Of a DNA stretch of 64,000 nucleotides, positions 46,681-55,079 are shown piece after piece (the stretch's first letter is position 1; the number at the start of each line of letters is the position of its first letter). The DNA is from Rummeliibacillus pycnus_A (GTDB lineage Bacteria; Bacillota; Bacilli; Bacillales_A; Planococcaceae): positions 2,604,001 to 2,668,000 of the forward strand of contig NZ_CP132291.1 in NCBI RefSeq assembly GCF_044359855.1, given 5' to 3'. The notes beneath the pieces were generated by a model that was not told the DNA's origin, did not search any database, and saw only the letters and a list, made by a program, of their open reading frames with translations. The position numbers and the translations under genes were made by a program.

Positions 46681-48297
46681 ATGTCCGAAAAATGGGGGAT
46701 GAAAGTTTATTTAAAGGGAGTTGCATTGCTCACAGTAGCATCTCTTTTTGTGAAGGTATTGAGCATGGTTTACCGTGTGCCATTTCAAAATCTAGTTGGA
46801 GACCATGGCTTTTATATTTACCAGCAAGTATATCCCTTTGTAGCTTTATTTGTTACGTGGACATCTAGTGGTATAGCTGTAGCCATCTCCAAAATGCTCG
46901 CTGATTTAGACGAAAGTAATAAGCGTGTCGAGCGAAGTGCTATGTTACGCATTATATTTCACTTTCTAACTTTGCTATCAATGGTATGCTTTGTGATCTT
47001 GTATTTTGGAGCACCGCTTTTTGCACATTTGATGGGTGACCTCAAACTCACAGGGCTTCTTAAAATCGGTGCATTTGTTGTATTTTGTATGCCATTATTA
47101 GCTGTTTATAAAGGGCTATTTCAATCTACAGGCATTATGCAACCGGTTGCTTATGCACAAGTAGTTGAACAAACTGTTAGAGTAGCTGTTATTTTAGGTG
47201 GTACATGGGTCATCATGTCAACAACAGAATCCTTATATGATGCAGGGAAAATAGCAGTTTCAGGAACGGTTGTAGGAGAGATTGCTGGCATTCTTTTATT
47301 AGCCTGGTATATGAAAGGGCATTCATCTTTTGGGTCAAAATATAACCGAGAAGTAAAAATAAATCTAGCAAAATGGCCAATAATTAAGAAGTTAATGGTA
47401 TTAAGTATCAGTGTAAGTATGAGTAGTTTAGTATTGCTTGTATTTCAATTAGTCGATTCATTTACTATCTATAGTGCATTGCAGGAGTTAGGGTTATCAT
47501 CATTAAAGGCAATGGAAACGAAAGGAATATATGATCGGGGACAGCCATTAGTACAGGTTGGACTTGTTGTTGCCTCTTCCCTTTCTCTTGCAATTGTCCC
47601 CCTTATAGCACATGCATCAAAACGAGATGATGGCAAAAATGCCGATCGATTTATCCAGCTCACATATCGTACATCTCTATTATTTGGAATAGCTGCTACA
47701 GTAGGATTAATACTGGTTATGCCAAATATAAATACAGCCCTTTTTGAGAATGCAGATTTATCAAATGTATTATCTGTATTTGTAATTCAAATTGTTTGGC
47801 TATCATTAATTATGACATTAACGGCAATGTTACAAGGGTTAGATCGATTAAAAATACCGGCATTACTAATAGTAGTAGGGATCATTGCCAAAATGCTTTG
47901 TAATAAGTTATTTATTTTAAAATTTGGTATTGTCGGAGCCGCATGGGCTGGGAATTTAGGACTTTTTATAACGACGATGGGACTTATAAGGTACTTTAAA
48001 AGAGTTAAAAATAGCCATCTATCAACACCCCGTTTTTATAGTGGCGCGGCGCTCGCTACGCTCGCGATGGTATTATTTGTTGTACTATTTACGATGTTCG
48101 TGGAACCAATGTTTTTCCCTTCCTTATCGGGGCGCGTGCGAGCGTTGATTCTTTGCGCTTTGAAAGCGGGAATTGGTGCTTTTGTATTTTTGACAATGCT
48201 CGCAAAGTTAAATGTGTTGTCTGCTAGAGATTGGTATTTACTTCCTTTAGGGCGTCGTATGGCTAGTTATCAGCTTTGGATCAATCGAAAAAAATAA
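46681..48297 (+). CDS. yabM: MATE/MurJ-superfamily polysaccharide flippase (YabM/SpoVB-like)
   Basis: Integral membrane protein, 538 aa, with about 12-14 hydrophobic segments. It is of the polysaccharide-transporter branch of the MOP superfamily (MurJ, SpoVB, YabM). The conserved N-terminus reads LFVKVLSMVYRVPFQNLVGD and the next part GFYIYQQVYPF. Likely substrate is a lipid-linked cell-wall or spore-cortex precursor. ATG 46681 is preferred; the in-frame ATG at 46651 precedes the GAAAGAGG site. Followed 20 bp later by yabN. Confidence 0.88.
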   Translation: MSEKWGMKVYLKGVALLTVASLFVKVLSMVYRVPFQNLVGDHGFYIYQQVYPFVALFVTWTSSGIAVAISKMLADLDESNKRVERSAMLRIIFHFLTLLSMVCFVILYFGAPLFAHLMGDLKLTGLLKIGAFVVFCMPLLAVYKGLFQSTGIMQPVAYAQVVEQTVRVAVILGGTWVIMSTTESLYDAGKIAVSGTVVGEIAGILLLAWYMKGHSSFGSKYNREVKINLAKWPIIKKLMVLSISVSMSSLVLLVFQLVDSFTIYSALQELGLSSLKAMETKGIYDRGQPLVQVGLVVASSLSLAIVPLIAHASKRDDGKNADRFIQLTYRTSLLFGIAATVGLILVMPNINTALFENADLSNVLSVFVIQIVWLSLIMTLTAMLQGLDRLKIPALLIVVGIIAKMLCNKLFILKFGIVGAAWAGNLGLFITTMGLIRYFKRVKNSHLSTPRFYSGAALATLAMVLFVVLFTMFVEPMFFPSLSGRVRALILCALKAGIGAFVFLTMLAKLNVLSARDWYLLPLGRRMASYQLWINRKK

Positions 48298-48316
48298 ACA
48301 AAAATAGGAGAAGAAT

Positions 48317-49768
48317 ATGCATCAACTTACAGTTATTGGATTGGGCGCAGGAGATTTTGAACAACTTCCGATAGGCGTCTATCGAAAATTAAAGCAAGCA
48401 AAGAAGATATGTGTTCGTACAAAAGAACATGCAGTATTAGATGAATTGGTAAAAGAGGGCATTGAATTCGAAAGCTTTGATGCAATCTATGAAAAACATG
48501 ATGATTTTCTCCCTGTTTACGAAGAAATCGTCACAACATTACTAAATTATATAGAAACAGAAGAGATAATATATGCTGTTCCAGGGCATCCTTTAATGGC
48601 TGAAATGACAGTTCAACTGCTTATTCAAGCAGAAAAGGAAGGGAAGGTTCAGCTCAAAATTGAAGGTGGTCAAAGTTTCTTAGATGCTATTTTTGGCGCT
48701 CTTCGAATTGACCCAATCGATGGTTTTGAACTGGTCAATGGTACCACGTTCTCGATCCATGAAGTGAATATGTATAAACATCTATTAATCGCACAAGTAT
48801 ATGATCAATTTAGTGCTTCTGAAGTGAAACTCACACTATTAGAAAAATACCACCCAGACTATCCAGTGACAATCGCGACAGCAGCGGGCTCAAAAGATGA
48901 ATTCATCCGTACTGTACCACTACATGAATTAGATCATGTTGCAGAAATTAATAATTTAACAACGGTGTATGTTCCGCCTGTTAAAGATAAAAAAGCTGCT
49001 CTACGTGAATGGTCAACATTCCGCGATATTATTTCTACTTTGCGTAGCCCAGGAGGATGTCCATGGGATCGTGCACAAACACATGAAAGTTTAAAACGTT
49101 ACATGTTGGAAGAAGTTCATGAATTCTTGCAAGCAATTGATGAACAAGATGATGAACATATGATTGAAGAACTTGGCGATGTACTGTTGCAAGTATTTTT
49201 ACAAGCTCAAATTGCAGAAGACTCAGGTTACTGGAATATGGAAGATATTCTTGAGGGGATCGCAGGAAAAATGATTCGCCGCCACCCACATGTTTTTGGT
49301 GATGTAAAGGTAAATAGTGTGGAGGATGTTAATGATAATTGGGAAAAAATTAAGAAAAAAGAACATCAAAATGATAGCGTTGAACCACTATTAAAAGGCG
49401 AATATCGTGCTACTTCTTCACTACAAACTTCTTACAATTATCAACGTAGAGCGGCAAAAGTAGGTTTTGACTGGCCAACTATTGAAGGTGTTTGGGATAA
49501 GGTTTCAGAAGAATGGCAAGAATTCCGCCAAGAAATAGAGAGTGGTACACCAGAAACAAGACTTGATGAATTTGGAGACTTGTTATTTACACTTGTAAAT
49601 TTAGCTCGTGTCTATAAAATATCAGCAGAAGATGCAATGCTTCACGCAAATGATAAATTTGCTAAGAGATTTGGCTACGTTGAACAAAAAGTAAAGGCAG
49701 ATGGCAAAGATTTTAAAGACTATTCATTTGAAGAATTAGATCAATTTTGGCAAGAAGCTAAACAATAG
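48317..49768 (+). CDS. yabN: Tetrapyrrole-methylase-like + MazG NTP pyrophosphatase fusion (YabN)
   Basis: A 483-aa fusion. The N-terminus (about residues 1-215) is a tetrapyrrole (corrin/porphyrin) methylase fold (GLGAGDFEQLPIG, VPGHPLMAE). The C-terminus (about 225-480) is MazG, with the LRSPGGCPWDRAQTHESL start and EELGDVLLQ/EEFGDLLFT metal-binding acidic motifs. MazG hydrolyses abnormal NTPs such as 8-oxo or (d)NTPs, a house-cleaning role. The fusion is standard in Bacillales; the N-terminal substrate is unknown. Confidence 0.93.
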   Translation: MHQLTVIGLGAGDFEQLPIGVYRKLKQAKKICVRTKEHAVLDELVKEGIEFESFDAIYEKHDDFLPVYEEIVTTLLNYIETEEIIYAVPGHPLMAEMTVQLLIQAEKEGKVQLKIEGGQSFLDAIFGALRIDPIDGFELVNGTTFSIHEVNMYKHLLIAQVYDQFSASEVKLTLLEKYHPDYPVTIATAAGSKDEFIRTVPLHELDHVAEINNLTTVYVPPVKDKKAALREWSTFRDIISTLRSPGGCPWDRAQTHESLKRYMLEEVHEFLQAIDEQDDEHMIEELGDVLLQVFLQAQIAEDSGYWNMEDILEGIAGKMIRRHPHVFGDVKVNSVEDVNDNWEKIKKKEHQNDSVEPLLKGEYRATSSLQTSYNYQRRAAKVGFDWPTIEGVWDKVSEEWQEFRQEIESGTPETRLDEFGDLLFTLVNLARVYKISAEDAMLHANDKFAKRFGYVEQKVKADGKDFKDYSFEELDQFWQEAKQ

Positions 49769-49785
49769 GAAAAGAGGTTACCCAT

Positions 49786-50076
49786 ATGAGATTAGATAAA
49801 TTTTTGAAAATTTCTCGATTGATAAAACGCCGTACTTTAGCAAAGGAAGTGGCAGACCAAGGGCGTATTGCAATCAATGGAAAAGTGGTAAAAGCAAGCA
49901 GTCCAGTTAAAGTAGGCGATGAGCTAGCAATTCGCTTTGGTCAAAAAATAGTAACTGTACGTGTTGAAGAATTAAAAGAAATAGTTCGTAAAGAAGACGC
50001 TGCTAAAATGTTTACAATCTTAAAAGAAGAAAAACTAGATAGAGTTGAGCCCCAATTTATTGATGATGAAGATTAA
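49786..50076 (+). CDS. rqcP: Ribosome-associated quality control protein RqcP (YabO)
   Basis: Small S4-domain RNA-binding protein that works with RqcH to add alanine tails to nascent chains on blocked large subunits. The 96-aa S4 fold spans RLDKFLKISRLIKRRTLA to about residue 55 (GRIAINGKVVKASSPVK). The C-terminus is longer and more acidic than B. subtilis YabO (86 aa). It lies 17 bp after yabN. Confidence 0.93.
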   Translation: MRLDKFLKISRLIKRRTLAKEVADQGRIAINGKVVKASSPVKVGDELAIRFGQKIVTVRVEELKEIVRKEDAAKMFTILKEEKLDRVEPQFIDDED

Positions 50077-50156
50077 TGATATTTCTATCGAGCGATATTA
50101 TGCAATAGAAAAAACATATGTGATAGATAAAATTGAAACATCTTTCTTCTGATTAT

Positions 50157-50197
50157 AAAATCACTATCAAAATTATTGATAGTGATTTTATTTTTTC
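50157..50197 (+). terminator. Terminator after rqcP
   Basis: Stem AAAATCACTATCAA / TTGATAGTGATTTT with a 5-nt loop and T run. Confidence 0.9.
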
Positions 50198-50199
50198 TC

Positions 50200-50228
50200 T
50201 CATATTAAGGAATGTCCAAGCATATAGT
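50200..50228 (+). promoter_or_regulatory. Sigma-E promoter of yabP-yabQ
   Basis: TCATATT (50200-50206), 14-bp spacer, CATATAGT (50221-50228). Both elements fit the sigma-E consensus (kmATATT, CATAnnnT) exactly. yabP and yabQ are mother-cell sporulation genes, so the match is coherent. Confidence 0.8.
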
Positions 50229-50258
50229 TAATAGACAGGACAAGGAGGGGGAAAGAAA

Positions 50259-50558
50259 ATGACATTTCAACAAGATAATGCGACATATACAATTCCAACA
50301 GGAGATCATTTACTAACGGTACGAAATCGTAAAAGAATGGATGTTACATCTGTAAAATCAATTGAACGCTTTGATCAAGAGGAGTTTTTTGTACTCACCT
50401 CTCAAGGGCATTTACAGATTCGTGGAGAAGATTTAAGAATTGTACATTTAGATGTAGATAAAGGGTTGCTCACGTTAGAAGGTACAGTGAAAAACCTTCA
50501 ATATGATGAAGAGGAAAGTGGACTATCCCGTGGTATCTTGCATAAATTATTTGGATGA
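50259..50558 (+). CDS. yabP: Sporulation protein YabP
   Basis: A 99-aa sporulation protein of the YabP/YqfC family. The family is required for spore formation and has no known enzymatic domain. Visible are the N-terminal polar region and the HLLTVRNRKRMDVTSVKSI core (about residues 15-33). It overlaps yabQ by four bases (ATGA), so the pair is co-translated. AGGAGGGG precedes the ATG. Confidence 0.94.
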   Translation: MTFQQDNATYTIPTGDHLLTVRNRKRMDVTSVKSIERFDQEEFFVLTSQGHLQIRGEDLRIVHLDVDKGLLTLEGTVKNLQYDEEESGLSRGILHKLFG

Positions 50559-51013
50559 CAGTTTCTGAACAATTCCTTAGTATAACATTACTAATTGCTA
50601 GTGGTGTTATAGGAGCTGCTTGTATTGATTTGGTACGAACATTAAGTCATTATGCGCCACCGAAATCTTTACGGCGAAAAGGCTACATCATATTTGAGTT
50701 ATCTACATGGATTCTATTAGGAATTAGCACATTTTTAATATTAATGATTGTAAGAGATGGAGAATGGCATTTTGTTGACTTTCTCTCTCAATTGTTAGGA
50801 TTTTGCCTTTACCAATTGTTTTTGCAAAGGTTCTTCCGTTTTATAGGAAGACTTGTAGATACTTTGGTAATACGGCCTATATGGTTTATATTACATCTGT
50901 TTGTGAGTCTTATACGACAAATCATTCGACTACTTTTTTCTATTTACAGAATTATTACGTATCCTATTTTAATTGTTACAAAAAAAGTCAAAAAGTTGGC
51001 TCTTAAAAAATAG
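50555..51013 (+). CDS. yabQ: Spore cortex biosynthesis protein YabQ
   Basis: Mother-cell membrane protein needed for cortex assembly. The 152-aa protein has at least four hydrophobic segments (about residues 8-26, 47-66, 76-90 and 104-140) and a lysine-rich tail. It starts inside the yabP stop codon. It shares the sigma-E promoter upstream of yabP. Confidence 0.92.
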   Translation: MTVSEQFLSITLLIASGVIGAACIDLVRTLSHYAPPKSLRRKGYIIFELSTWILLGISTFLILMIVRDGEWHFVDFLSQLLGFCLYQLFLQRFFRFIGRLVDTLVIRPIWFILHLFVSLIRQIIRLLFSIYRIITYPILIVTKKVKKLALKK

Positions 51014-51089
51014 GAAAAAGTTAGGTATAATAGGTTTGATATGTAAATGTTTCTAATCGTAAAAAATCTACTCAAGGGAGGGTACCCGC

Positions 51090-51506
51090 ATGCCAATAAC
51101 AACTAAACGACAATATGAAAAAACTACTCCAATGCCTACAGATTACACAAAAACTGAAACACACAGAAAACAGGTAAACCGAAATCGTAAGATAGGCTTA
51201 TATCGTCGCCTAACATGTATGACACTAGTATTTGTTCTAATTGCAGGTTCCCTTGTATTCATGTTGATTAAACAAAAGCATACATTAGCGGAAAAGGAAC
51301 AGCAAAAAGTTGAGCTTCAACATGATTTAGCAAAACAAAAAGAAAACAAAGAAGATTTGAATATCCAAATTGCTAAATTAAAAGATGATGACTACATCGC
51401 TAAGCTTGCACGTAAGGATTTATTCTTATCTGAGGATGGGGAAATTATTTTTTCAATTCCAAAAACTTCCGGAAAAGATAAGAAAAAAACAGATTCAAAA
51501 GAGTAG
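51090..51506 (+). CDS. divIC: Cell-division protein DivIC
   Basis: Bitopic septum protein that binds FtsL and DivIB. The 138-aa protein has a basic cytoplasmic N-terminus, one transmembrane segment (MTLVFVLIAGSLVFMLI, about residues 46-62), an extracellular coiled coil (about 67-104) and the DDDYIAKLARKDLFLS motif. The GGGAGGG site precedes the ATG. Its stop lies inside a small hairpin that precedes the yabR promoter. Confidence 0.93.
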   Translation: MPITTKRQYEKTTPMPTDYTKTETHRKQVNRNRKIGLYRRLTCMTLVFVLIAGSLVFMLIKQKHTLAEKEQQKVELQHDLAKQKENKEDLNIQIAKLKDDDYIAKLARKDLFLSEDGEIIFSIPKTSGKDKKKTDSKE

Positions 51507-51511
51507 TCTTA

Positions 51512-51539
51512 TTGACACTCTTTTTTTGTTGGCTATAAT
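51512..51539 (+). promoter_or_regulatory. Sigma-A promoter of yabR, overlapping a divIC terminator
   Basis: TTGACA (51512-51517), 16-bp spacer, TATAAT (51534-51539). The -35 sits in a hairpin (AAAGAGT / ACTCTTT at about 51498-51524) followed by a T run, so a promoter and a terminator seem superimposed. Confidence 0.75.
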
Positions 51540-51620
51540 AAAGGTAAGAATCACTCAAGTTTTACAAATTGATTATTAGACTTATAAGTCGCTTAAATTT
51601 TAAGGAGGAGCATTTTTTTT

Positions 51621-52052
51621 ATGTCAATTGAAGTAGGCAGCAAGGTACAAGGTAAAGTAACAGGTATCACAAATTTTGGAGCATTCGTGGAGCTGCCAAA
51701 TGGCTCAACAGGTCTTGTTCATATTAGCGAGGTTGCTGACAACTATGTTAAAGATATTAATGAACATTTGAAAGTAGGAGACATGGTTGAAGTAAAGGTT
51801 ATGAATGTGGAAGCTGACGGTAAAATTGGTTTATCAATCCGTAAAGCAAAACCTCAAGCAGAACGACCAGAACGTCCTCAACGTTCACGCCACAACAACC
51901 ATCGTTCAAATGATCGTGGCGACAATCGTCAACCAAAAGAAAACTTTGAACAAAAAATGGCAAAATTCTTAAAGGATAGTGAAGATCGCCTTACAACATT
52001 AAAGCGTGCACAAGATTCTAAACGTGGTGGCCGTGGCGCAAGAAGAGGATAA
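51621..52052 (+). CDS. yabR: S1-domain RNA-binding protein YabR
   Basis: A 143-aa protein with an N-terminal S1 domain (GSKVQGKVTGITNFGAFVEL, about residues 6-25, to ADGKIGLSIRKA about 80). The C-terminal tail is rich in arginine, asparagine and glycine. This matches the general-stress-protein-13/YabR family; an RNA-binding role is inferred. It has a consensus promoter and a strong AAGGAGG site. Confidence 0.92.
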   Translation: MSIEVGSKVQGKVTGITNFGAFVELPNGSTGLVHISEVADNYVKDINEHLKVGDMVEVKVMNVEADGKIGLSIRKAKPQAERPERPQRSRHNNHRSNDRGDNRQPKENFEQKMAKFLKDSEDRLTTLKRAQDSKRGGRGARRG

Positions 52053-52101
52053 CTTGCTGGCTATTTTAATCGTAGAAAAAGTGTTTTATTAATAGTTGAG
52101 G

Positions 52102-52147
52102 GGTTGTCATATAAGTGTAGAATAACACTTATATGACAACCTTTTTC
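52102..52147 (+). terminator. Terminator after yabR
   Basis: Perfect 17-bp stem GGTTGTCATATAAGTGT (52102-52118) with complement at 52125-52141, 6-nt loop and T run. Confidence 0.95.
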
Positions 52148-52245
52148 TTTATGGGGATTTTATATAGAAAGGCTTTGATGACCCTTCATCGCTAGCTAGT
52201 CGCAAGAAGTCTGTATTGGAGTTCATTTTCAAAATATCGACAAAT

Positions 52246-52280
52246 AAAAAGAAGCTCTCCTAATGGAGAGCTTCTTTTTT
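52246..52280 (-). terminator. Terminator of the reverse-strand tRNA pair
   Basis: Perfect stem with AAAAAGAAGCTCTCC on the left and GGAGAGCTTCTTTTTT on the right, 4-nt loop. On the minus strand it follows the tRNA-Glu 3' end and a T run; it could also catch read-through from yabR. Confidence 0.88.
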
Positions 52281-52282
52281 GA

Positions 52283-52354
52283 TGACCCCTACGAGATTCG
52301 AACTCGTGTTACCGCCGTGAAAGGGCGGTGTCTTAACCGCTTGACCAAGGGGCC
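52283..52354 (-). tRNA. tRNA-Glu (TTC)
   Basis: 72-nt cloverleaf on the minus strand: GGCCCCT acceptor with a GGGGTC partner, anticodon TTC, and GTTCGAATC T arm. The CCA is not encoded. B. subtilis keeps the same tRNA-Met and tRNA-Glu pair between yabR and spoIIE. Confidence 0.96.
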
Positions 52355-52398
52355 GAATATAAGTGACCCAAACAATTGGCCTACTACTATAAAAGATA

Positions 52399-52472
52399 TG
52401 GCGGCAGAGGGGATCGAACCCCCGACCTCACGGGTATGAACCGTACGCTCTAGCCAGCTGAGCTACGCCGCC
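52399..52472 (-). tRNA. tRNA-Met (CAT, elongator)
   Basis: 74-nt cloverleaf on the minus strand: GGCGGCG acceptor, anticodon loop TTCATAC, GGTTCGATCC T arm. The body matches the elongator tRNA-Met of Bacillus more than initiator or tRNA-Ile2. It is transcribed with the adjacent tRNA-Glu. Confidence 0.94.
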
Positions 52473-52655
52473 TTCGTGAACAACATAATACATAATACAA
52501 GAGAATATTATAAGGTGTCAAGCGATTTTTGTTAAAAATTTATGGTCTATGTGATTTATCGTCGAACGATTTTTATTAAACCCTTCACAAACAGACAAAC
52601 TTTACACAACTTTCCAGTTATACTATCAGAAATGTATAATGGAGGTTTTGTTACT
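52473..52655 (+). promoter_or_regulatory. spoIIE upstream region
   Basis: About 180 bases. In B. subtilis spoIIE needs Spo0A~P and sigma-A with an unusual 21-bp spacer. A 0A-like box (CGTCGAA, 52560-52566, one mismatch) and a -10-like TATACT (52619-52624) are present. A matching -35 is not convincing. Confidence 0.4.
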
Positions 52656-55064
52656 ATGAGAAAAGCATTCATACAACCAAACAAACTATCAATCCCAAAA
52701 GTATCTTTGAGTTTGAAACAACAATATCCTGTAATCTTTGCTGTGACATTATGTTTCGCTGCTTTTTTCTTATCAAAGGCCGTACTTTTTGAAGCGATTG
52801 TTCCATTCTTTTTACCAACAATGGCCATCGTATTTATCAATCATCGAGATTATTTTATATGGGCTCTCATTGGTGGAGTTATCGGAAGTTTTACATTAGG
52901 CTTTGGCGAATTGACCATTCATCTAATTGAATTGCTTCTCTTTAGTCTCTTTATGAAAACTTTTATTCGTAAATGGCCAATTGCAATATTAGTAGGCGTG
53001 TCAGTATTTTTAACGCAAATTGGATGGCAAATGATTTCTTATCATGGAGAACCTCCAACGTTGATTCTATTATATGTTGGTTATGAAAGTATATTATCTA
53101 TATTTATGACTTTATTTTTAATGCAGTTGTTTTTACCGATGCCAGCTTTATGGACAGCTTCATGGTCTTTAGAAAGAATGGGAGCAGCTTTAATTGTTTT
53201 GGCGACAATGTTAACCGCAACGAATAACGTCGTTTGGAATGTGTTGTCACCTACTTATATAGCGTTACAGTTCATAATATTAGGATCTGCGTATGTAGGA
53301 GGTGCAACGCTATCTACCGCCATTGCTGTTTTGATGGGGACAATCATTAGTTTGTCTCATTTATCCTTTAGTGGAATGATTGCTGCTTATGCGTTAACAG
53401 GATTATGCGCAGGTGTTTGTAAAAAGTTAGGACGTTTTGGAATTGTGTTAGGTAGTAGTATTGCAACTGCATTTTTTTCACTTTATGATGCTACATTGCC
53501 AATTGATAAAACCTACTTTTTGGCCTTAGGGGTTGCTACTCTTCTATTTCTTACTGTGCCTAAAACTTGGTTAATGTATTGGCAACGTCAATTATATCCG
53601 AATCATGAAGAAGTATTATTAGAAAGGCAGAGGTGGCTTACAGAAAAAGTGACGGTGAAATTAACCAATTTTAATGACTTTGTTATTTTTATGAAGGAAC
53701 TTGTCAATGATCGTTTTGGTGTGAGTGAAAAACAGCCAACAGATGATGTAGAAGCAAGGCCGTTGTCACCGTGTGAAAGTTGTTATCAATTTGAAAGATG
53801 TTGGGGAGCTGATAAAAATGAAATGGAGCCACTAATGCAACAATGGTTAATGGCACAAGCAGCCGGCCATAATACTTCGAAGTTACAATATGATGATAAA
53901 ATCCGTTATAAATGTGTTCGCTCTGCATTGTTTTTAAATGCTTTAGCTGAATTTGTTTCTAAACAGCAACTAAGTGGCCAGTTCCAACACGGTAAGAAAA
54001 TGATTGCATTACAGTTAAAGGATATGTCTACACATATTGATAGTGTTATGAAGGATATGACGAATGATACGATTTCATTTCAACAACAGGAAGACCAATT
54101 AGCAAATCGTTTTGAAGAAATTGGTATTGAGTTTTTCCAAATTGATATTTTAACCAATGACCCCGGCAATAGAAAAATAGTATGTTGCATACCATATAAG
54201 AAAACGCAATGGGAAACAGACCAAATGGTTGCAGAAAGATTAATTCTTCCAGCTTTGCAGGAAGTCTTTAAAGAGCCTTTTGAAATTCATCAAACAGTAA
54301 AGAAAACAAAGCCATACGCACATCTGCAAATCACCTTCCGATCTGCTATACGATTTACAATGCAATATGATGTATTATCCATTTCAAAGAATAATACGAT
54401 GTATTCAGGAGATTCGCATGCTGTATTTTCTCTTAATCCAGGATTAACAGCAATTATGTTATCCGATGGAATGGGACATAATAAACGAGCGCATAAAGAA
54501 AGTAGGAAACTCATTCGTCTTATGCGTGAATGTTTGCATCATCAAATGTCTCCCGAAACAGCAATGCATACATTGCATTATGTTATGTCACTAAAGCAAG
54601 AGGAAGAAATGTACGCAACGATGGACTTTGCTTTAATTGATTTGCAACACGGCAAACTATGGTCATGGAAGGCTGGAAGTATGGCAACATATTTAGTGAG
54701 AGGAAGAGAAGTGACAAGAGTTGAAAGTGCCAGTGAACCATTCGGATTATTCACTTCATTTTCGGTAGATGCCGAACAAAGAAGTTTGAAGGCAGGGGAT
54801 ATTATTTTCATGTGTACAGATGGTCTATTCTTTGAGGATATGCCATGGGATCAACAAGAAAAGCTACTTCGCAATAGTTTACTACAGCATAGAAGCCTCC
54901 CGATACAGGAGATCTGCCCGCAAATCTTGAATACTTTCCGTAATGATGACCAGCCGATTGATGACTGTACAATCGTATGTGTCGAAATCCAACATAAAAC
55001 AGTAGATTGGTCATTATTTAAGCCTACTTTTAAAGAGATTTCCCAGGAAAGAATGGTAAAATAG
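52656..55064 (+). CDS. spoIIE: Stage II sporulation phosphatase SpoIIE
   Basis: Dephosphorylates SpoIIAA in the forespore and so activates sigma-F; it also helps assemble the polar septum. The 802-aa protein has a polytopic N-terminal membrane region (about residues 20-310), a central regulatory/oligomerisation region, and a C-terminal PP2C phosphatase domain (about 570-790). The metal-binding Asp motifs are MLSDGMGHNKRA (about 600-611) and FMCTDGLFFED. I choose ATG 52656, 10 nt from GGAGG; the frame is open further upstream. In B. subtilis yabS and yabT follow; here tilS is next. Confidence 0.96.
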   Translation: MRKAFIQPNKLSIPKVSLSLKQQYPVIFAVTLCFAAFFLSKAVLFEAIVPFFLPTMAIVFINHRDYFIWALIGGVIGSFTLGFGELTIHLIELLLFSLFMKTFIRKWPIAILVGVSVFLTQIGWQMISYHGEPPTLILLYVGYESILSIFMTLFLMQLFLPMPALWTASWSLERMGAALIVLATMLTATNNVVWNVLSPTYIALQFIILGSAYVGGATLSTAIAVLMGTIISLSHLSFSGMIAAYALTGLCAGVCKKLGRFGIVLGSSIATAFFSLYDATLPIDKTYFLALGVATLLFLTVPKTWLMYWQRQLYPNHEEVLLERQRWLTEKVTVKLTNFNDFVIFMKELVNDRFGVSEKQPTDDVEARPLSPCESCYQFERCWGADKNEMEPLMQQWLMAQAAGHNTSKLQYDDKIRYKCVRSALFLNALAEFVSKQQLSGQFQHGKKMIALQLKDMSTHIDSVMKDMTNDTISFQQQEDQLANRFEEIGIEFFQIDILTNDPGNRKIVCCIPYKKTQWETDQMVAERLILPALQEVFKEPFEIHQTVKKTKPYAHLQITFRSAIRFTMQYDVLSISKNNTMYSGDSHAVFSLNPGLTAIMLSDGMGHNKRAHKESRKLIRLMRECLHHQMSPETAMHTLHYVMSLKQEEEMYATMDFALIDLQHGKLWSWKAGSMATYLVRGREVTRVESASEPFGLFTSFSVDAEQRSLKAGDIIFMCTDGLFFEDMPWDQQEKLLRNSLLQHRSLPIQEICPQILNTFRNDDQPIDDCTIVCVEIQHKTVDWSLFKPTFKEISQERMVK

Positions 55065-55079
55065 TGTTGAGGTGAGAAG

